Below are positions 42,393 through 50,955 of a DNA stretch of 64,000 nucleotides, piece by piece. The notes beneath the pieces were generated by a model that saw nothing but the letters and a program-made list of their open reading frames with translations, was not told the origin of the DNA and did not search any database. Position 1 is the first letter of the stretch, and every line of letters starts with the position of its first letter. Made by a program: the position numbers and the translations under genes. The DNA comes from Methanocella arvoryzae MRE50 (GTDB taxonomy: Archaea > Halobacteriota > Methanocellia > Methanocellales > Methanocellaceae). The stretch spans positions 558,001-622,000 of the forward strand of contig NC_009464.1 of NCBI RefSeq assembly GCF_000063445.1, read 5' to 3'.

Positions 42393-43367
42393 ATGGTAGC
42401 GATACAGGCAGAGCAACCCCTATCTCGCGCGATCACTATGAAAGCGATCAGGTACCACTCGTTCGGCGGGCCGGAGGTACTACGCTACGAAGATGTCCCC
42501 AAGCCCGAAGCGAGGTCAGGCGAAGTTTTAATCAGAGTAAAAGCAACGGGAGTGAATCCAATAGACTGGAAAATCCGGGCAGGATACATGAAAGAGTTTT
42601 TCCAGAAGATGCTCCCGCTGATCCCCGGGGGCGACGTAGCGGGAGTCGTCGAGGCTGCAGGCCCCGGAGTCACGGATTTCAAGGAAGGCGACGAAGTATA
42701 CGGGTGGCTGGGAACAGGGAAGAATGGCACTTACGCAGAATATGTGGCAGCTGATGCGCAAGCCATATCCCTCAAGCCTAAATCCCTGGACTTCGTCCAG
42801 GCTGCCGGCATCCCTCTCGCTGCTCTGGTAGCGTGGCAGACGCTCTTCGATACTGCTGACCTGAAGTTCGGCCAGACGGTGCTCGTGCACGGCGCCTCCG
42901 GCGGGATAGGGCACTTAGCAGTACAGCTGGCCAAGTGGAAAGGAGCTAAAGTTATCGGAACTGCATCGACACGCAACCAGGACTTCCTGAGAGAGATAGG
43001 CACGGACATGGTGATCGACTACCAGAAAGCCAGATTCGAGGATATGGTACGTAATATCGACGTCGTACTCGATACCCAGGCAGGCGATACCCAGCGAAGG
43101 TCGTACAGAGTCCTCAAGAAAGGTGGCATCCTGGTCTCCACGCTTGGCATAGAAAATCCCGACGAGGCGGCGAAGTACGGCGTCAGGGCAGTCGGTTTCA
43201 TAAACCACCCCGACGGGGGAGAGCTAAAGCAGATAGCAGATCTGATCGACGAAGGAAAGCTAAAGCCCACAATAAGTACCGTAATGCCCCTGAAAGACGC
43301 GGCCAGAGCTCATGAACTGAGCCAGACAGGACACTCCCGGGGCAAGATCGTGCTGAAAGTTGACTGA
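42393..43367 (+). CDS. MDR-family NADP-dependent oxidoreductase, copy 1
   Basis: This 324-residue medium-chain dehydrogenase/reductase of the zinc-independent quinone-reductase branch has FGGPEVLRYEDVPKPE, GVNPIDWKIRAGYM and GGDVAGVVE, then the Rossmann motif VLVHGASGGIGHLAVQLA. No structural-zinc cysteines are seen. It is likely an NADPH-dependent quinone or enone reductase, possibly in oxidative or electrophile defence. It is very similar to the next gene, so it is a tandem duplicate. Confidence 0.85.
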   Translation: MVAIQAEQPLSRAITMKAIRYHSFGGPEVLRYEDVPKPEARSGEVLIRVKATGVNPIDWKIRAGYMKEFFQKMLPLIPGGDVAGVVEAAGPGVTDFKEGDEVYGWLGTGKNGTYAEYVAADAQAISLKPKSLDFVQAAGIPLAALVAWQTLFDTADLKFGQTVLVHGASGGIGHLAVQLAKWKGAKVIGTASTRNQDFLREIGTDMVIDYQKARFEDMVRNIDVVLDTQAGDTQRRSYRVLKKGGILVSTLGIENPDEAAKYGVRAVGFINHPDGGELKQIADLIDEGKLKPTISTVMPLKDAARAHELSQTGHSRGKIVLKVD

Positions 43368-43437
43368 AGATTATCAGCCGGTATAAATGTGGAATTCCCT
43401 TTTGCGCATCCGGCCCTCACGCGAAATGGGAGATATT

Positions 43438-44418
43438 ATGGCAGCGATGCAGGCAGAGGAAAAGAGATCTCAGGCCAGGACGATGAAGGCGGTGAGGTTT
43501 CACACTTTCGGCGGTCCTGAGGTGTTGCGCTACGAAGACGTGCCCCGTCCCGAAGCAGGCGCCGGAGAGGTTCTGGTCCGCATCAGGGCCGCAGGCGTAA
43601 ATCCTGTCGACTGGAAGATCCGGGCGGGCTACATGAGGGAGATGTTCCGGGACAGGCTCCCGATGATCCCGGGAGTGGACATGGCCGGAGTAGTGGAAGA
43701 AGTGGGCGGCGACATCACCGGCTTCAAGGCCGGCGATAAAGTCTACGGCTTTTTGGGCGTCGCCCAGAGCGGCGGCACTTACGCAGAATATTGTAAAGCA
43801 GGATATTTCACCCTTGCACCTATGCCAGAATCGCTGGACTTTACAGAGGCGGCAGCTCTGCCGCTGGTCTCGCTCGTGGGATGGCAGACGCTCTTCGATA
43901 TCGCACACCTGGACAAAGGCCAGACAGTCCTCATCCACGGCGCCTCAGGCGGAGTAGGCCACATGGCAGTCCAGCTAGCAAAATGGCGAGGCGCCACCGT
44001 CATCGGCACGGCATCCGCCAGAAATGCGGACTTTTTAAGCAGCCTGGGCGCCGATGAGGTGATCGATTACCATAAGGTCCGTTTTGAGGACGTTGCCCGT
44101 GACGTCGACGTAGTGCTGGACACCCAGGCCGGCGACACCCAGCAGCGTTCTTACCATGTCTTGAAGAAAGGAGGCATTCTGGTTTCCACGCTGGGCATCG
44201 AGAACCCTGACGAGGCGGCGAAATGCGGGGTGAGAGCGACGGGCTTTTTGGCCCAGCCTAACGGCACTGAGCTGAGGCATATCGCCAGGCTGATCGACGA
44301 AGGAAAGCTGAAGCCAGCGGTGAGCACGGTGATGCCGCTCAGGGATGCGGCAAGAGCGCATGAGCAAAGCCAGACAGGGCACGTCCGGGGAAAAATTGTG
44401 CTGAAGGTAGGCGATTAG
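43438..44418 (+). CDS. MDR-family NADP-dependent oxidoreductase, copy 2
   Basis: This 326-residue paralogue of the preceding gene shares FGGPEVLRYEDVP, NPVDWKIRAGYMRE, GVDMAGVVEE, VLIHGASGGVGHMAVQLAKW and a near-identical C-terminal HEQSQTGHVRGKIVLKV. The duplicates remain alike over the whole length, including the GGILVSTLGIENPDEAAK segment. The ATG at 43438 follows GGGAGATATT, and the shorter upstream frame is not used. Confidence 0.85.
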   Translation: MAAMQAEEKRSQARTMKAVRFHTFGGPEVLRYEDVPRPEAGAGEVLVRIRAAGVNPVDWKIRAGYMREMFRDRLPMIPGVDMAGVVEEVGGDITGFKAGDKVYGFLGVAQSGGTYAEYCKAGYFTLAPMPESLDFTEAAALPLVSLVGWQTLFDIAHLDKGQTVLIHGASGGVGHMAVQLAKWRGATVIGTASARNADFLSSLGADEVIDYHKVRFEDVARDVDVVLDTQAGDTQQRSYHVLKKGGILVSTLGIENPDEAAKCGVRATGFLAQPNGTELRHIARLIDEGKLKPAVSTVMPLRDAARAHEQSQTGHVRGKIVLKVGD

Positions 44419-44429
44419 GGGTATCCCGC

Positions 44430-45465
44430 CTATATTACGCCCATCTTCTTCAGGTGCTCGACCGCTGCAGGCGTAGCCATGCGACCCCGAGGCGTACGAT
44501 TAATGAACCCGATCTGGATCAGGTACGGCTCATATACGTCCTCGATAGTGTCCGTTTCCTCGCTCACGCTGACTGCCAGCGTCTCGGCGCCGACCGGGCC
44601 GCCACCATAGTCCTTGATGATCGTTTTGAGAATCCTGCGATCCATGGCATCCAGACCGAGGAAATCGACGTCGAGCTTATCGAGCGATTTTCGGGCGATC
44701 CCGGTATCGATCACGGTCTTCTTTTCCACGTGGGCGAAGTCTCGTACCCTGCGGAGCAGCCTGTTGGCAATCCTGGGCGTGCCCCTCGAGCGGGCTGCGA
44801 TCTCCATGGAGCCGTCAGGGGTGATTTCCATGTTCAGGATCTTGGCAGACCGGTCGATAATGGTCTTTAAATCCTCAGGAGTGTAGAACTCAAACCGCAG
44901 CGACATACCGAACCTGTCACGGAGCGGTGGGGATAGCATACCGGCTCTTGTGGTAGCGCCGACTAATGTAAATCTCGGCAATTCTAATCGAATAGAGCGG
45001 GCGCTCGGGCCTTTGCCGATGATGATGTCGATCTCGAAGTCTTCCATGGCCGAGTACAGGATTTCCTCTACCACGTGGCTCAGCCGGTGGATCTCGTCGA
45101 TGAAGAGGACATCGCCCTCTTTTAGGTTGGTGAGAATTGCAGCCAGGTCGCCGGCACGCTCGATGGCGGGCCCCTGAGGTGATGCGAATGTTCGCGCCCA
45201 TCTCTCTGGCGATGATGTTGGCCAGCGTGGTCTTGCCGAGGCCGGGAGGGCCGTAGAGCAGGACGTGATCGAGGGACTCGTTGCGCATCTTCGCGGCGTC
45301 GATGAAGACCCGCAGGTTCTCCTTGATCTTCTTCTGGCCGATGAAGTCCTCAAGGCTCTTCGGGCGCAGGCCTTCGAAGACCCGCTCCTCCCGATCGCCC
45401 TCGATCTCCTCAGGCGATACGATGCGCTCTTCTCTGGCCTCATTCTCTTCGTCAACATTGATCAT
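44430..45465 (-). pseudogene. ruvB: Holliday junction helicase RuvB, interrupted by a one-base frameshift
   Basis: The gene is complete but split between two frames. From ATG 45465 the first frame gives [12 protein letters not shown] and Walker [15 protein letters not shown], up to NIRITSG. From there the second frame gives [16 protein letters not shown], Walker [34 protein letters not shown] and the C-terminal winged helix RTPRGR. The switch falls in a CCCC run at 45171-45174; removing one base yields a normal RuvB of about 344 residues. It may be a sequencing error, a real mutation or a phase-variable run. The rest looks under selection. Confidence 0.9.
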
Positions 45466-45510
45466 ATGTACAGTGTCCTCAAATGTTATTATTCACGGCT
45501 ATTTAGCCGC

Positions 45511-46116
45511 CTATTTAGCCGCGTACCGCAGCGAGGCTACGACCAGCTCATTTACCAGCGGCGGCGCCGTGAAGTTGTCTCTTGCCCTGGCCACCGCGTC
45601 AGAGGCGACCTGTCTGCTATAGCCCAGCGCCACAAGGGCATCCACTGCATCAGCGGAGGCAGTGTCGCCCTTCACCTGCTTCTTGGCATGGTGCATGATG
45701 CGCAACTTAGCCACCTTATCCTTCAATTCGAGGACCAGCCTCTGAGCGGTCTTCTTGCCTACGCCGTTCATGCGGGTCAGCGTCTTCAGGTCTTCGGTCA
45801 CGATGGCTTCGGCGATCTCTTCAACGGTGGCGCCGGACATGATGCCCAGGCCGACTTTGGGCCCGATGCCTGATACGGTGAGCAGCAGCCGGAAGAAATC
45901 CCGGTCCTGTATAGTAGCGAAGCCGTACAGGGTAGTGCCGTCTTCTTCCCGGAAGTTGGTGTGAATATAAAGCTTGCAGTCCTCTCCTTCCTGCGGTAGC
46001 TGATCTAGTACTGGTGTCGGCACGTGTACTTCGTAGCCGATGCCCCCGGCTTCGATGACGACGACCTCTTCGGATTCGGACTTAGCGTCGATTTTGCCTT
46101 CGATATGTGCTATCAT
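45511..46116 (-). CDS. ruvA: Holliday junction DNA helicase subunit RuvA
   Basis: This 201-residue RuvA is a tetrameric four-way-junction-binding protein that loads RuvB. The OB-fold domain (IAHIEGKIDAKSE, VIEAGGIGYEVHVP, LYGFATIQDRDFF) is followed by helix-hairpin-helix pairs (LLLTVSGIGPKVGLGIMSG, LTRMNGVGKKTAQRLVLEL) and the C-terminal RuvB-binding domain (DAVDALVALGYSR). ATG 46116 (MIAHIEG) has a GGAGA site and fits the bacterial family better than TTG 46122. It overlaps the end of ruvC. Archaea generally lack RuvA. Confidence 0.95.
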   Translation of the reverse strand: MIAHIEGKIDAKSESEEVVVIEAGGIGYEVHVPTPVLDQLPQEGEDCKLYIHTNFREEDGTTLYGFATIQDRDFFRLLLTVSGIGPKVGLGIMSGATVEEIAEAIVTEDLKTLTRMNGVGKKTAQRLVLELKDKVAKLRIMHHAKKQVKGDTASADAVDALVALGYSRQVASDAVARARDNFTAPPLVNELVVASLRYAAK

Positions 46117-46600
46117 GTCCAATGTTCTCCATCTTCGCGGAGTTAGCGTGGCATATGGCCACGGCCAGTGCGTCGGCAGTATCGTCCGGCTTCGGGACCT
46201 CCTTCAGCGCCAGCAGCCTGGTCACCATCAGCTGTACCTGCTGCTTGGTCGCCCTGCCGTACCCTACTACAGCCTGCTTTACCTGCAGGGGCGTATATTC
46301 TGCCACTTCCAGCCCCGCGTTCACCGCGGCCAGGACAAGCACGCCCCGGGCGTGGCTGGCAACGATGGCAGTCTTGACGTTCTTGTTGAAAAATAACTCC
46401 TCGACTGCGACGACGTCGGGCTTGTACTCTGCTATGACTGTACTCATGTCATCGTATAAAATCTTTAGGCGATCAGGGACTGGAAGGCCACTTTCCGTAG
46501 AGATGTGCCCGTATTTGCCCGCTTTCAGGCCGTTTTTTCCGGCTTCGACTATGCCAAAGCCTACAAGTGCAAAGCCAGGGTCAATTCCAAGTATTCTCAT
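46082..46600 (-). CDS. ruvC: Holliday junction resolvase RuvC
   Basis: This 172-residue RNase-H-fold endonuclease has MRILGIDPGFALVGFGI with catalytic Asp7, VAVEELFF (Glu67), and PKPDDTADALAVAICH with the C-terminal Asp140/Asp143 pair, so the acidic tetrad is intact. It cleaves Holliday junctions symmetrically. It is first in a ruvC-ruvA-ruvB operon of bacterial order. Archaea normally use Hjc instead, so the operon was probably acquired from bacteria. Confidence 0.95.
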   Translation of the reverse strand: MRILGIDPGFALVGFGIVEAGKNGLKAGKYGHISTESGLPVPDRLKILYDDMSTVIAEYKPDVVAVEELFFNKNVKTAIVASHARGVLVLAAVNAGLEVAEYTPLQVKQAVVGYGRATKQQVQLMVTRLLALKEVPKPDDTADALAVAICHANSAKMENIGHDSTYRRQNRR

Positions 46601-46776
46601 ATTTATCGAAAAGCATCAAACAATGCTCATATTTATCATAAACAGGCCCTCTACCGGCAAATATATTATCGTATTGCACAATAATGATATCTATATCCGG
46701 ATATGACAGTCCAGAATTGTGGTTCATCTTAATCGATGATAACGTTTGCTATCAGACTGGAAAATCGTGATCATAT

Positions 46777-48813
46777 ATGAGGTTCTACCCCAGGAAGGCT
46801 CGCAAGAAAACTGATGTTCTTGTCGACAAAATCGCTTCAGGCAAGTGCGACGACATGGCAATCAGCGAGCTGAAGGCCGCCGTCGCGGAGATATCCGACC
46901 CGGAAGAGCTGCAGCGGGTTTCATGGGCGGTTCTCGACATAGCGATGAACTCTGCCAACCTGACTGCGGCAGGATATGCCCTCAAAGCTCTATTGCTGTT
47001 CATGCCGATGAAGGAGGACATTGAGAATGCCCTCGATAACAGAGTCCTCATGCTGGTGGAAGATAAGGCTGCCGTCTCTAACAAAGTCCTGATCGAAGCC
47101 ATGGCAGGCTATATACGGGAGAGAGTTTCGGGCAACATCGACCGATCACTATCATTTATCCCTGCGATGCTCCTGTTTCTCGAGGAAGCTAACGGCGGAG
47201 CAGCGGCCATATCTTACGAAGTGCTCATGAAAGCGGCACACCACCACCCGGAGTATTTCGAGTCATACGCGCCGCTCCTGACCAGAGAGCTGGGCAGCAT
47301 CAACAACTCAACCAGAATCTACGCAGCAAAGCTCATCACGAAGCTCGCCACTACTCACCCGGAATATATGGCTGAAGCGGAGAAGACTCTGCTGCACATA
47401 TCTACGTTCCATCCCGACGCCGAAGTAAAAAGCGCTGCGGCGGAGGCTTACCAGACCATCACGCAGAGCCAGCTGCCTCCCCTGCCAGAGCCGAGCATGC
47501 CGGCGCAGCCGAAACACGATTCGACCGGCGGCCTGGCAGAGATCATAAGGAAGAAAGCCTCGGCCAGGGAGAGGAGCGAGAGCGGCGACGGCCGTATCGA
47601 TAATCGCCTGCTGTCGCTGGCAGCCAACTTTGCGAGGAAGTCGGACCTGCGAAACGGGAAAGGTGAAGCCGGCTTGAAATCCCATGACGACAGCGAAGCA
47701 ATGGAGAAGATCATAGACGACTTCTCAGAGATCGCCGGCGTCATCACCGGAAGCGCTGATACGGATCGCAAGACAGGTTCCGCAGGGGAGACGATCTCCA
47801 AAGAAGAGGCAGAGCTGCGAGACATGGTTGCCAAGGTGCAGATGGACTTCTCTGTGTCCGCAGAAAGCCTGCTGGACTCGATAGGCATGAAACACCTGCA
47901 CAAGGACCTGCAGACCGAACGCCAGGACGACAATAGCAGCACAGGCACTACTGAGACGGTTACCACCACGTCAGCAACAACAATGGATACTGCAATGGAA
48001 ACGCTGGCAGCAGCCATAAATTCTGACCCGGTGCAGATGCCGGAAACTGATGTAATGACTGCAGGCGCTGAAATGTCCGAGACAGCGCCGACGGCGTCCG
48101 GCGTTATAGATCAGCCAGAAATGACAGAGATGCAGGAGACAAACATGTCGGCGACAGAAACGTCGTCAACAGTGCCGGCATCAGCCCCGGAAGTGATGCC
48201 AGAAGCTCCGGTTACTGCGGCGGTTCCAGAAACCCCCGCCGAAGCAGCTCCGTCTCCAGCCGGAAGCAGCACGGAGATAGCTTCCGCTGCTCCGGAGAAG
48301 GCGCCGGTGATCATTTCGAAGGCTATCAGATCCCCGATCATCCCTGAAGGCGTGCGTATATCGCCGCTCAAGTCCAGGACGCCGGACCAGGCCAGGAAAC
48401 AGCAGCCGCCCGCCAAAATTTTTATCAAGCCTCATATAAAGCCCCTCAACCGCACTCCGAGAGACGTCAGTAAAATAATGCAACAGCAGCCTCAGACACC
48501 TGATGGATCTCAGCAGACTGAGCAGTCATTAGTAAAGGATCCCGTAGATGGGAACGGTGCGAGCGCAGCTGCAGCGGATGCTCAGCAAAGTGTCGAGAGT
48601 ACTCCAGTAGAGCCGACAGTATGTCCTTCCTGTGGCGAGATAATTGCCGGGGACCAGCAGTACTGCCTCAAATGCGGGACGGACCTGAAGTCGCTAAAAG
48701 TCAGATGTCCGCGCTGCAGCCAGATCAATGCCAAAGACACCGGCACGTGCGTCAGGTGCGGCGCTAAACTGGTGAAAGGCCCGGCCGCGGCGAAGCAGCC
48801 GGAGATACTATAG
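46777..48813 (+). CDS. HEAT-like repeat protein with disordered linker and double zinc ribbon
   Basis: This 678-residue protein has three parts. Residues about 1-230 are helical repeats of HEAT/armadillo type (AISELKAAVAEISDPEELQR, YAAKLITKLATTHPEYM). Residues about 230-610 are low-complexity, Ala/Pro/Thr/Glu-rich and probably disordered. The C-terminus has two zinc-ribbon halves, CPSCGEIIAGDQQYCLKCG and CPRCSQINAKDTGTCVRCG. No signal peptide. The function is unknown; a scaffold or adaptor is suggested. ATG 46777 lies after divergent AT-rich promoter sequence shared with ruvC. Confidence 0.8.
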   Translation: MRFYPRKARKKTDVLVDKIASGKCDDMAISELKAAVAEISDPEELQRVSWAVLDIAMNSANLTAAGYALKALLLFMPMKEDIENALDNRVLMLVEDKAAVSNKVLIEAMAGYIRERVSGNIDRSLSFIPAMLLFLEEANGGAAAISYEVLMKAAHHHPEYFESYAPLLTRELGSINNSTRIYAAKLITKLATTHPEYMAEAEKTLLHISTFHPDAEVKSAAAEAYQTITQSQLPPLPEPSMPAQPKHDSTGGLAEIIRKKASARERSESGDGRIDNRLLSLAANFARKSDLRNGKGEAGLKSHDDSEAMEKIIDDFSEIAGVITGSADTDRKTGSAGETISKEEAELRDMVAKVQMDFSVSAESLLDSIGMKHLHKDLQTERQDDNSSTGTTETVTTTSATTMDTAMETLAAAINSDPVQMPETDVMTAGAEMSETAPTASGVIDQPEMTEMQETNMSATETSSTVPASAPEVMPEAPVTAAVPETPAEAAPSPAGSSTEIASAAPEKAPVIISKAIRSPIIPEGVRISPLKSRTPDQARKQQPPAKIFIKPHIKPLNRTPRDVSKIMQQQPQTPDGSQQTEQSLVKDPVDGNGASAAAADAQQSVESTPVEPTVCPSCGEIIAGDQQYCLKCGTDLKSLKVRCPRCSQINAKDTGTCVRCGAKLVKGPAAAKQPEIL

Positions 48814-48822
48814 AGTAAAAAT

Positions 48823-49791
48823 CTATTTTTTCCGCGCCAGCACTGCCATTCCAGCCGATGCCACTACTGCAAGGACTGAAAGGACAGCTCCCATGCCCGG
48901 GACAGGCAGGCCGTCTACAGGAGGTGCCGCCGTGGGAGACGATACCGGCGTAGGAGTAACCACTGGCTCGGGGGTCGGCGTCGGGGTGATCAGCGCCGGG
49001 TATACGTAGTCCGGGAATGCCACGTTAGCCGTGTAGGTGCCAACGTTCATGTATACCATTGCATAGTAAACGTGGCCGTCCCTCTCCGCGGTGAGGTTAT
49101 AGGTACCCCTCGGCACTCTTGAGAACGTGTAAGTGCCGATGGCGGCGGTTCTGCCATCGCTGGTCAGCTGGGGATTATCAGGAGCGCGGAGGACGCCGAC
49201 GTTATCGGTGCCATTCCACACCCACAGGGTGACTTTAGCGTAGGGTACGCCGTTCTTATTCTTGTCCGTGACAACGCCCGAGACTGTGCCCCAGCCCACG
49301 ACGTGTACGGTGCAGGTATCCTTAATCTCGTGGCTGTAGGAGATCCGTGAGCTGGCGGTGATGTTCACTATGCCCACGGTATTGTTGGAGATGAGCAGTA
49401 TTTTCGCCTGCCCGTGCTCGTCGCTGGGCCGAGTCCGGTCCATGGGCTCCAGGACTGCGACCGAGTCGTTGTCAGAGGTGAAGGTAATGGGAATGTTCGA
49501 CTGGTTGTAGGGCTTGCCATTCAGGTACAGCTGCGCGGTGATGACCGATACGTGAGGCGAGGTGCCGTATATCTCAGAATATGCCGAGTAGTCGATATCC
49601 GGGGCGTCCTCGATGGAAATGCCGGCGCTGTATGAGACAGGGTTTACAGGAGAAACGTTGACCAGAACTGCGCCGGGCTCCACAAGGTGGTTCACAGGAG
49701 TCGCGTTCTGGGCCATACCGCCCGTCACCGGGATCGCCAGCACTGCCAGGAAGATGGCCAGCAGGATAGTAAATGGATAGTATCGGGACAT
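48823..49791 (-). CDS. Cell-surface protein with Ig-like and carboxypeptidase-regulatory-like domains and PGF-CTERM-type tail
   Basis: This exported protein of about 322 residues has a signal peptide (about 1-30). An Ig-like domain of Big1 type (ITAQLYLNGKPYNQSNIPIT, DEHGQAKILLISNNTVGIVN) is followed by a beta-sandwich regulatory domain (GTVSGVVTDKNKNGVPYAKV), a Thr/Pro linker, and the C-terminal tail PVPGMGAVLSVLAVVASAGM followed by RKK. That tail is a variant of PGF-CTERM, the archaeosortase A substrate signal. ATG 49791 is preferred over TTG 49800. Confidence 0.82.
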   Translation of the reverse strand: MSRYYPFTILLAIFLAVLAIPVTGGMAQNATPVNHLVEPGAVLVNVSPVNPVSYSAGISIEDAPDIDYSAYSEIYGTSPHVSVITAQLYLNGKPYNQSNIPITFTSDNDSVAVLEPMDRTRPSDEHGQAKILLISNNTVGIVNITASSRISYSHEIKDTCTVHVVGWGTVSGVVTDKNKNGVPYAKVTLWVWNGTDNVGVLRAPDNPQLTSDGRTAAIGTYTFSRVPRGTYNLTAERDGHVYYAMVYMNVGTYTANVAFPDYVYPALITPTPTPEPVVTPTPVSSPTAAPPVDGLPVPGMGAVLSVLAVVASAGMAVLARKK

Positions 49792-49856
49792 ACAATGCAA
49801 TGGATAGAGTACCGTGCCTAAATATTTTCCTCTGTATAGTTATTCTTAAAACTTTT

Positions 49857-50375
49857 AGGACAGTCAGGTACCGTTTACACGAAGTACACAAGGTACACAA
49901 GGTATAGTCATTTCTGAAACTTTTTGGATGTCTGTCCGATCAGATCGTGGGGCGTATAGCCCTTGCTTATTCACGTGTGAACGATGACGAACGCTGCGCT
50001 GTGCTTGGACACAGATTGGACAGATGATACAGATTGGACAGATGCGATAAGGAAAAGTTGGTTAGACGATATCCTATTTCAGGTAGTATCTGTATAATCT
50101 GTCAAATCTGTACAATCTGTGTCCCGGCACAGCGCAGCGATCGTTCACGCATCGCCTCGAGAACGCCTGCGAATGCAGGCGTTCAAAAGGCGAACATCCA
50201 GGCACAGGAATGTCCAAAAAGTTTCAAGTAAAACTATACACGAGGTTTTACGATAAGATTATCTTACAGAATGCCGTTATTATCGAACTTTGTGTACCTC
50301 GTGTACTTCGGGTACTTCGTGTAAATGGTACGGGCGCTCGTACAAAACGTTTCAGTAACGACTATACACTTTGCG
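49857..50375. repeat. Family C inverted repeat split by a family A element
   Basis: The left arm GGTACCGTTTACACGAAGTA (49870 on) and the right arm GTACTTCGTGTAAATGGTAC (about 50308-50330) match the 9971-10110 element, including CTCGTACAAAACGTTTCA at the right end. Between them lie a family A element (49988-50143) with CGAACGCTGCGCTGTGC termini and a 24-base palindrome (50161-50184). The simplest reading is insertion of A into C. The 49792-50536 gap contains no convincing gene. Confidence 0.75.
50161..50184. repeat. 24-base palindrome, copy 3
   Basis: GAACGCCTGC and GCAGGCGTTC arms around GAAT, again followed by an AAGGCGA-type tail. Confidence 0.8.
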
Positions 50376-50536
50376 CGGCGTTGCGCATTCCACGAGGATA
50401 AGTGTAAGCGGACGCGATTTTTTTCAGCACGATATTTATACCGCCCTGCCAGATAGTGAATGGCCAGGGCATAACCAGCCGTGGTACGAGCCTTAATAGC
50501 AGTACGGTGATGCGCATGATGAGAGCGGAACCCGGA

Positions 50537-50899
50537 ATGACGGAAGACCTTTTCAAGCAGATCAACTACCCCAAGAACCCGGAGAGCATGAGCGACCTGG
50601 AGAAGAAGCACTGGCCGAGGATCGAGTGCCCGGACGTGGTGGAGGCAGGAAAGCCCTTCGACGTGACGGTCAACATAGGCGTAGGAATCGATCACCCCAG
50701 CGAGCTGGCGCACTTTATCGAGTGGATCGACCTGAACCGGGGCGACTTAGGCACGACAAGGGCATACCTGCAGCCCAAATACTCGTTCCCGAGAGTCACC
50801 TTCAGGATATCCCTTGATCAGGACACGATGCTGGTAGCGAGAGAGTCCTGCAATCTGCATGGCATCTGGGAGAACAAGAAGCAGGTGAGGGTAAAATAA
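50537..50899 (+). CDS. Superoxide reductase (class II desulfoferrodoxin/neelaredoxin)
   Basis: This protein of about 120 residues has the non-heme iron centre of superoxide reductase: His in EKKHWPRIECP, two His in GVGIDHPSELAHFIEWIDL, and the Cys and last His in ESCNLHGIWENKK. There is no N-terminal desulforedoxin domain, so it is the one-iron form that reduces superoxide to peroxide in anaerobes. The start is uncertain: ATG 50537 gives normal length, while a TATA box at about 50432-50440 leaves room for starts at 50510 or 50516. Confidence 0.9.
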   Translation: MTEDLFKQINYPKNPESMSDLEKKHWPRIECPDVVEAGKPFDVTVNIGVGIDHPSELAHFIEWIDLNRGDLGTTRAYLQPKYSFPRVTFRISLDQDTMLVARESCNLHGIWENKKQVRVK

Positions 50900-50918
50900 G
50901 CTGTCGAAAAAGCATATA

Positions 50919-50938
50919 GCGGGGGCGATAACCCCCGC
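50919..50938. terminator. Bidirectional hairpin terminator
   Basis: GCGGGGG and CCCCCGC pair around a six-base loop between the convergent superoxide reductase and YchF-type GTPase genes. Confidence 0.65.
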
Positions 50939-50955
50939 ATCAGAGTTATCTAATT

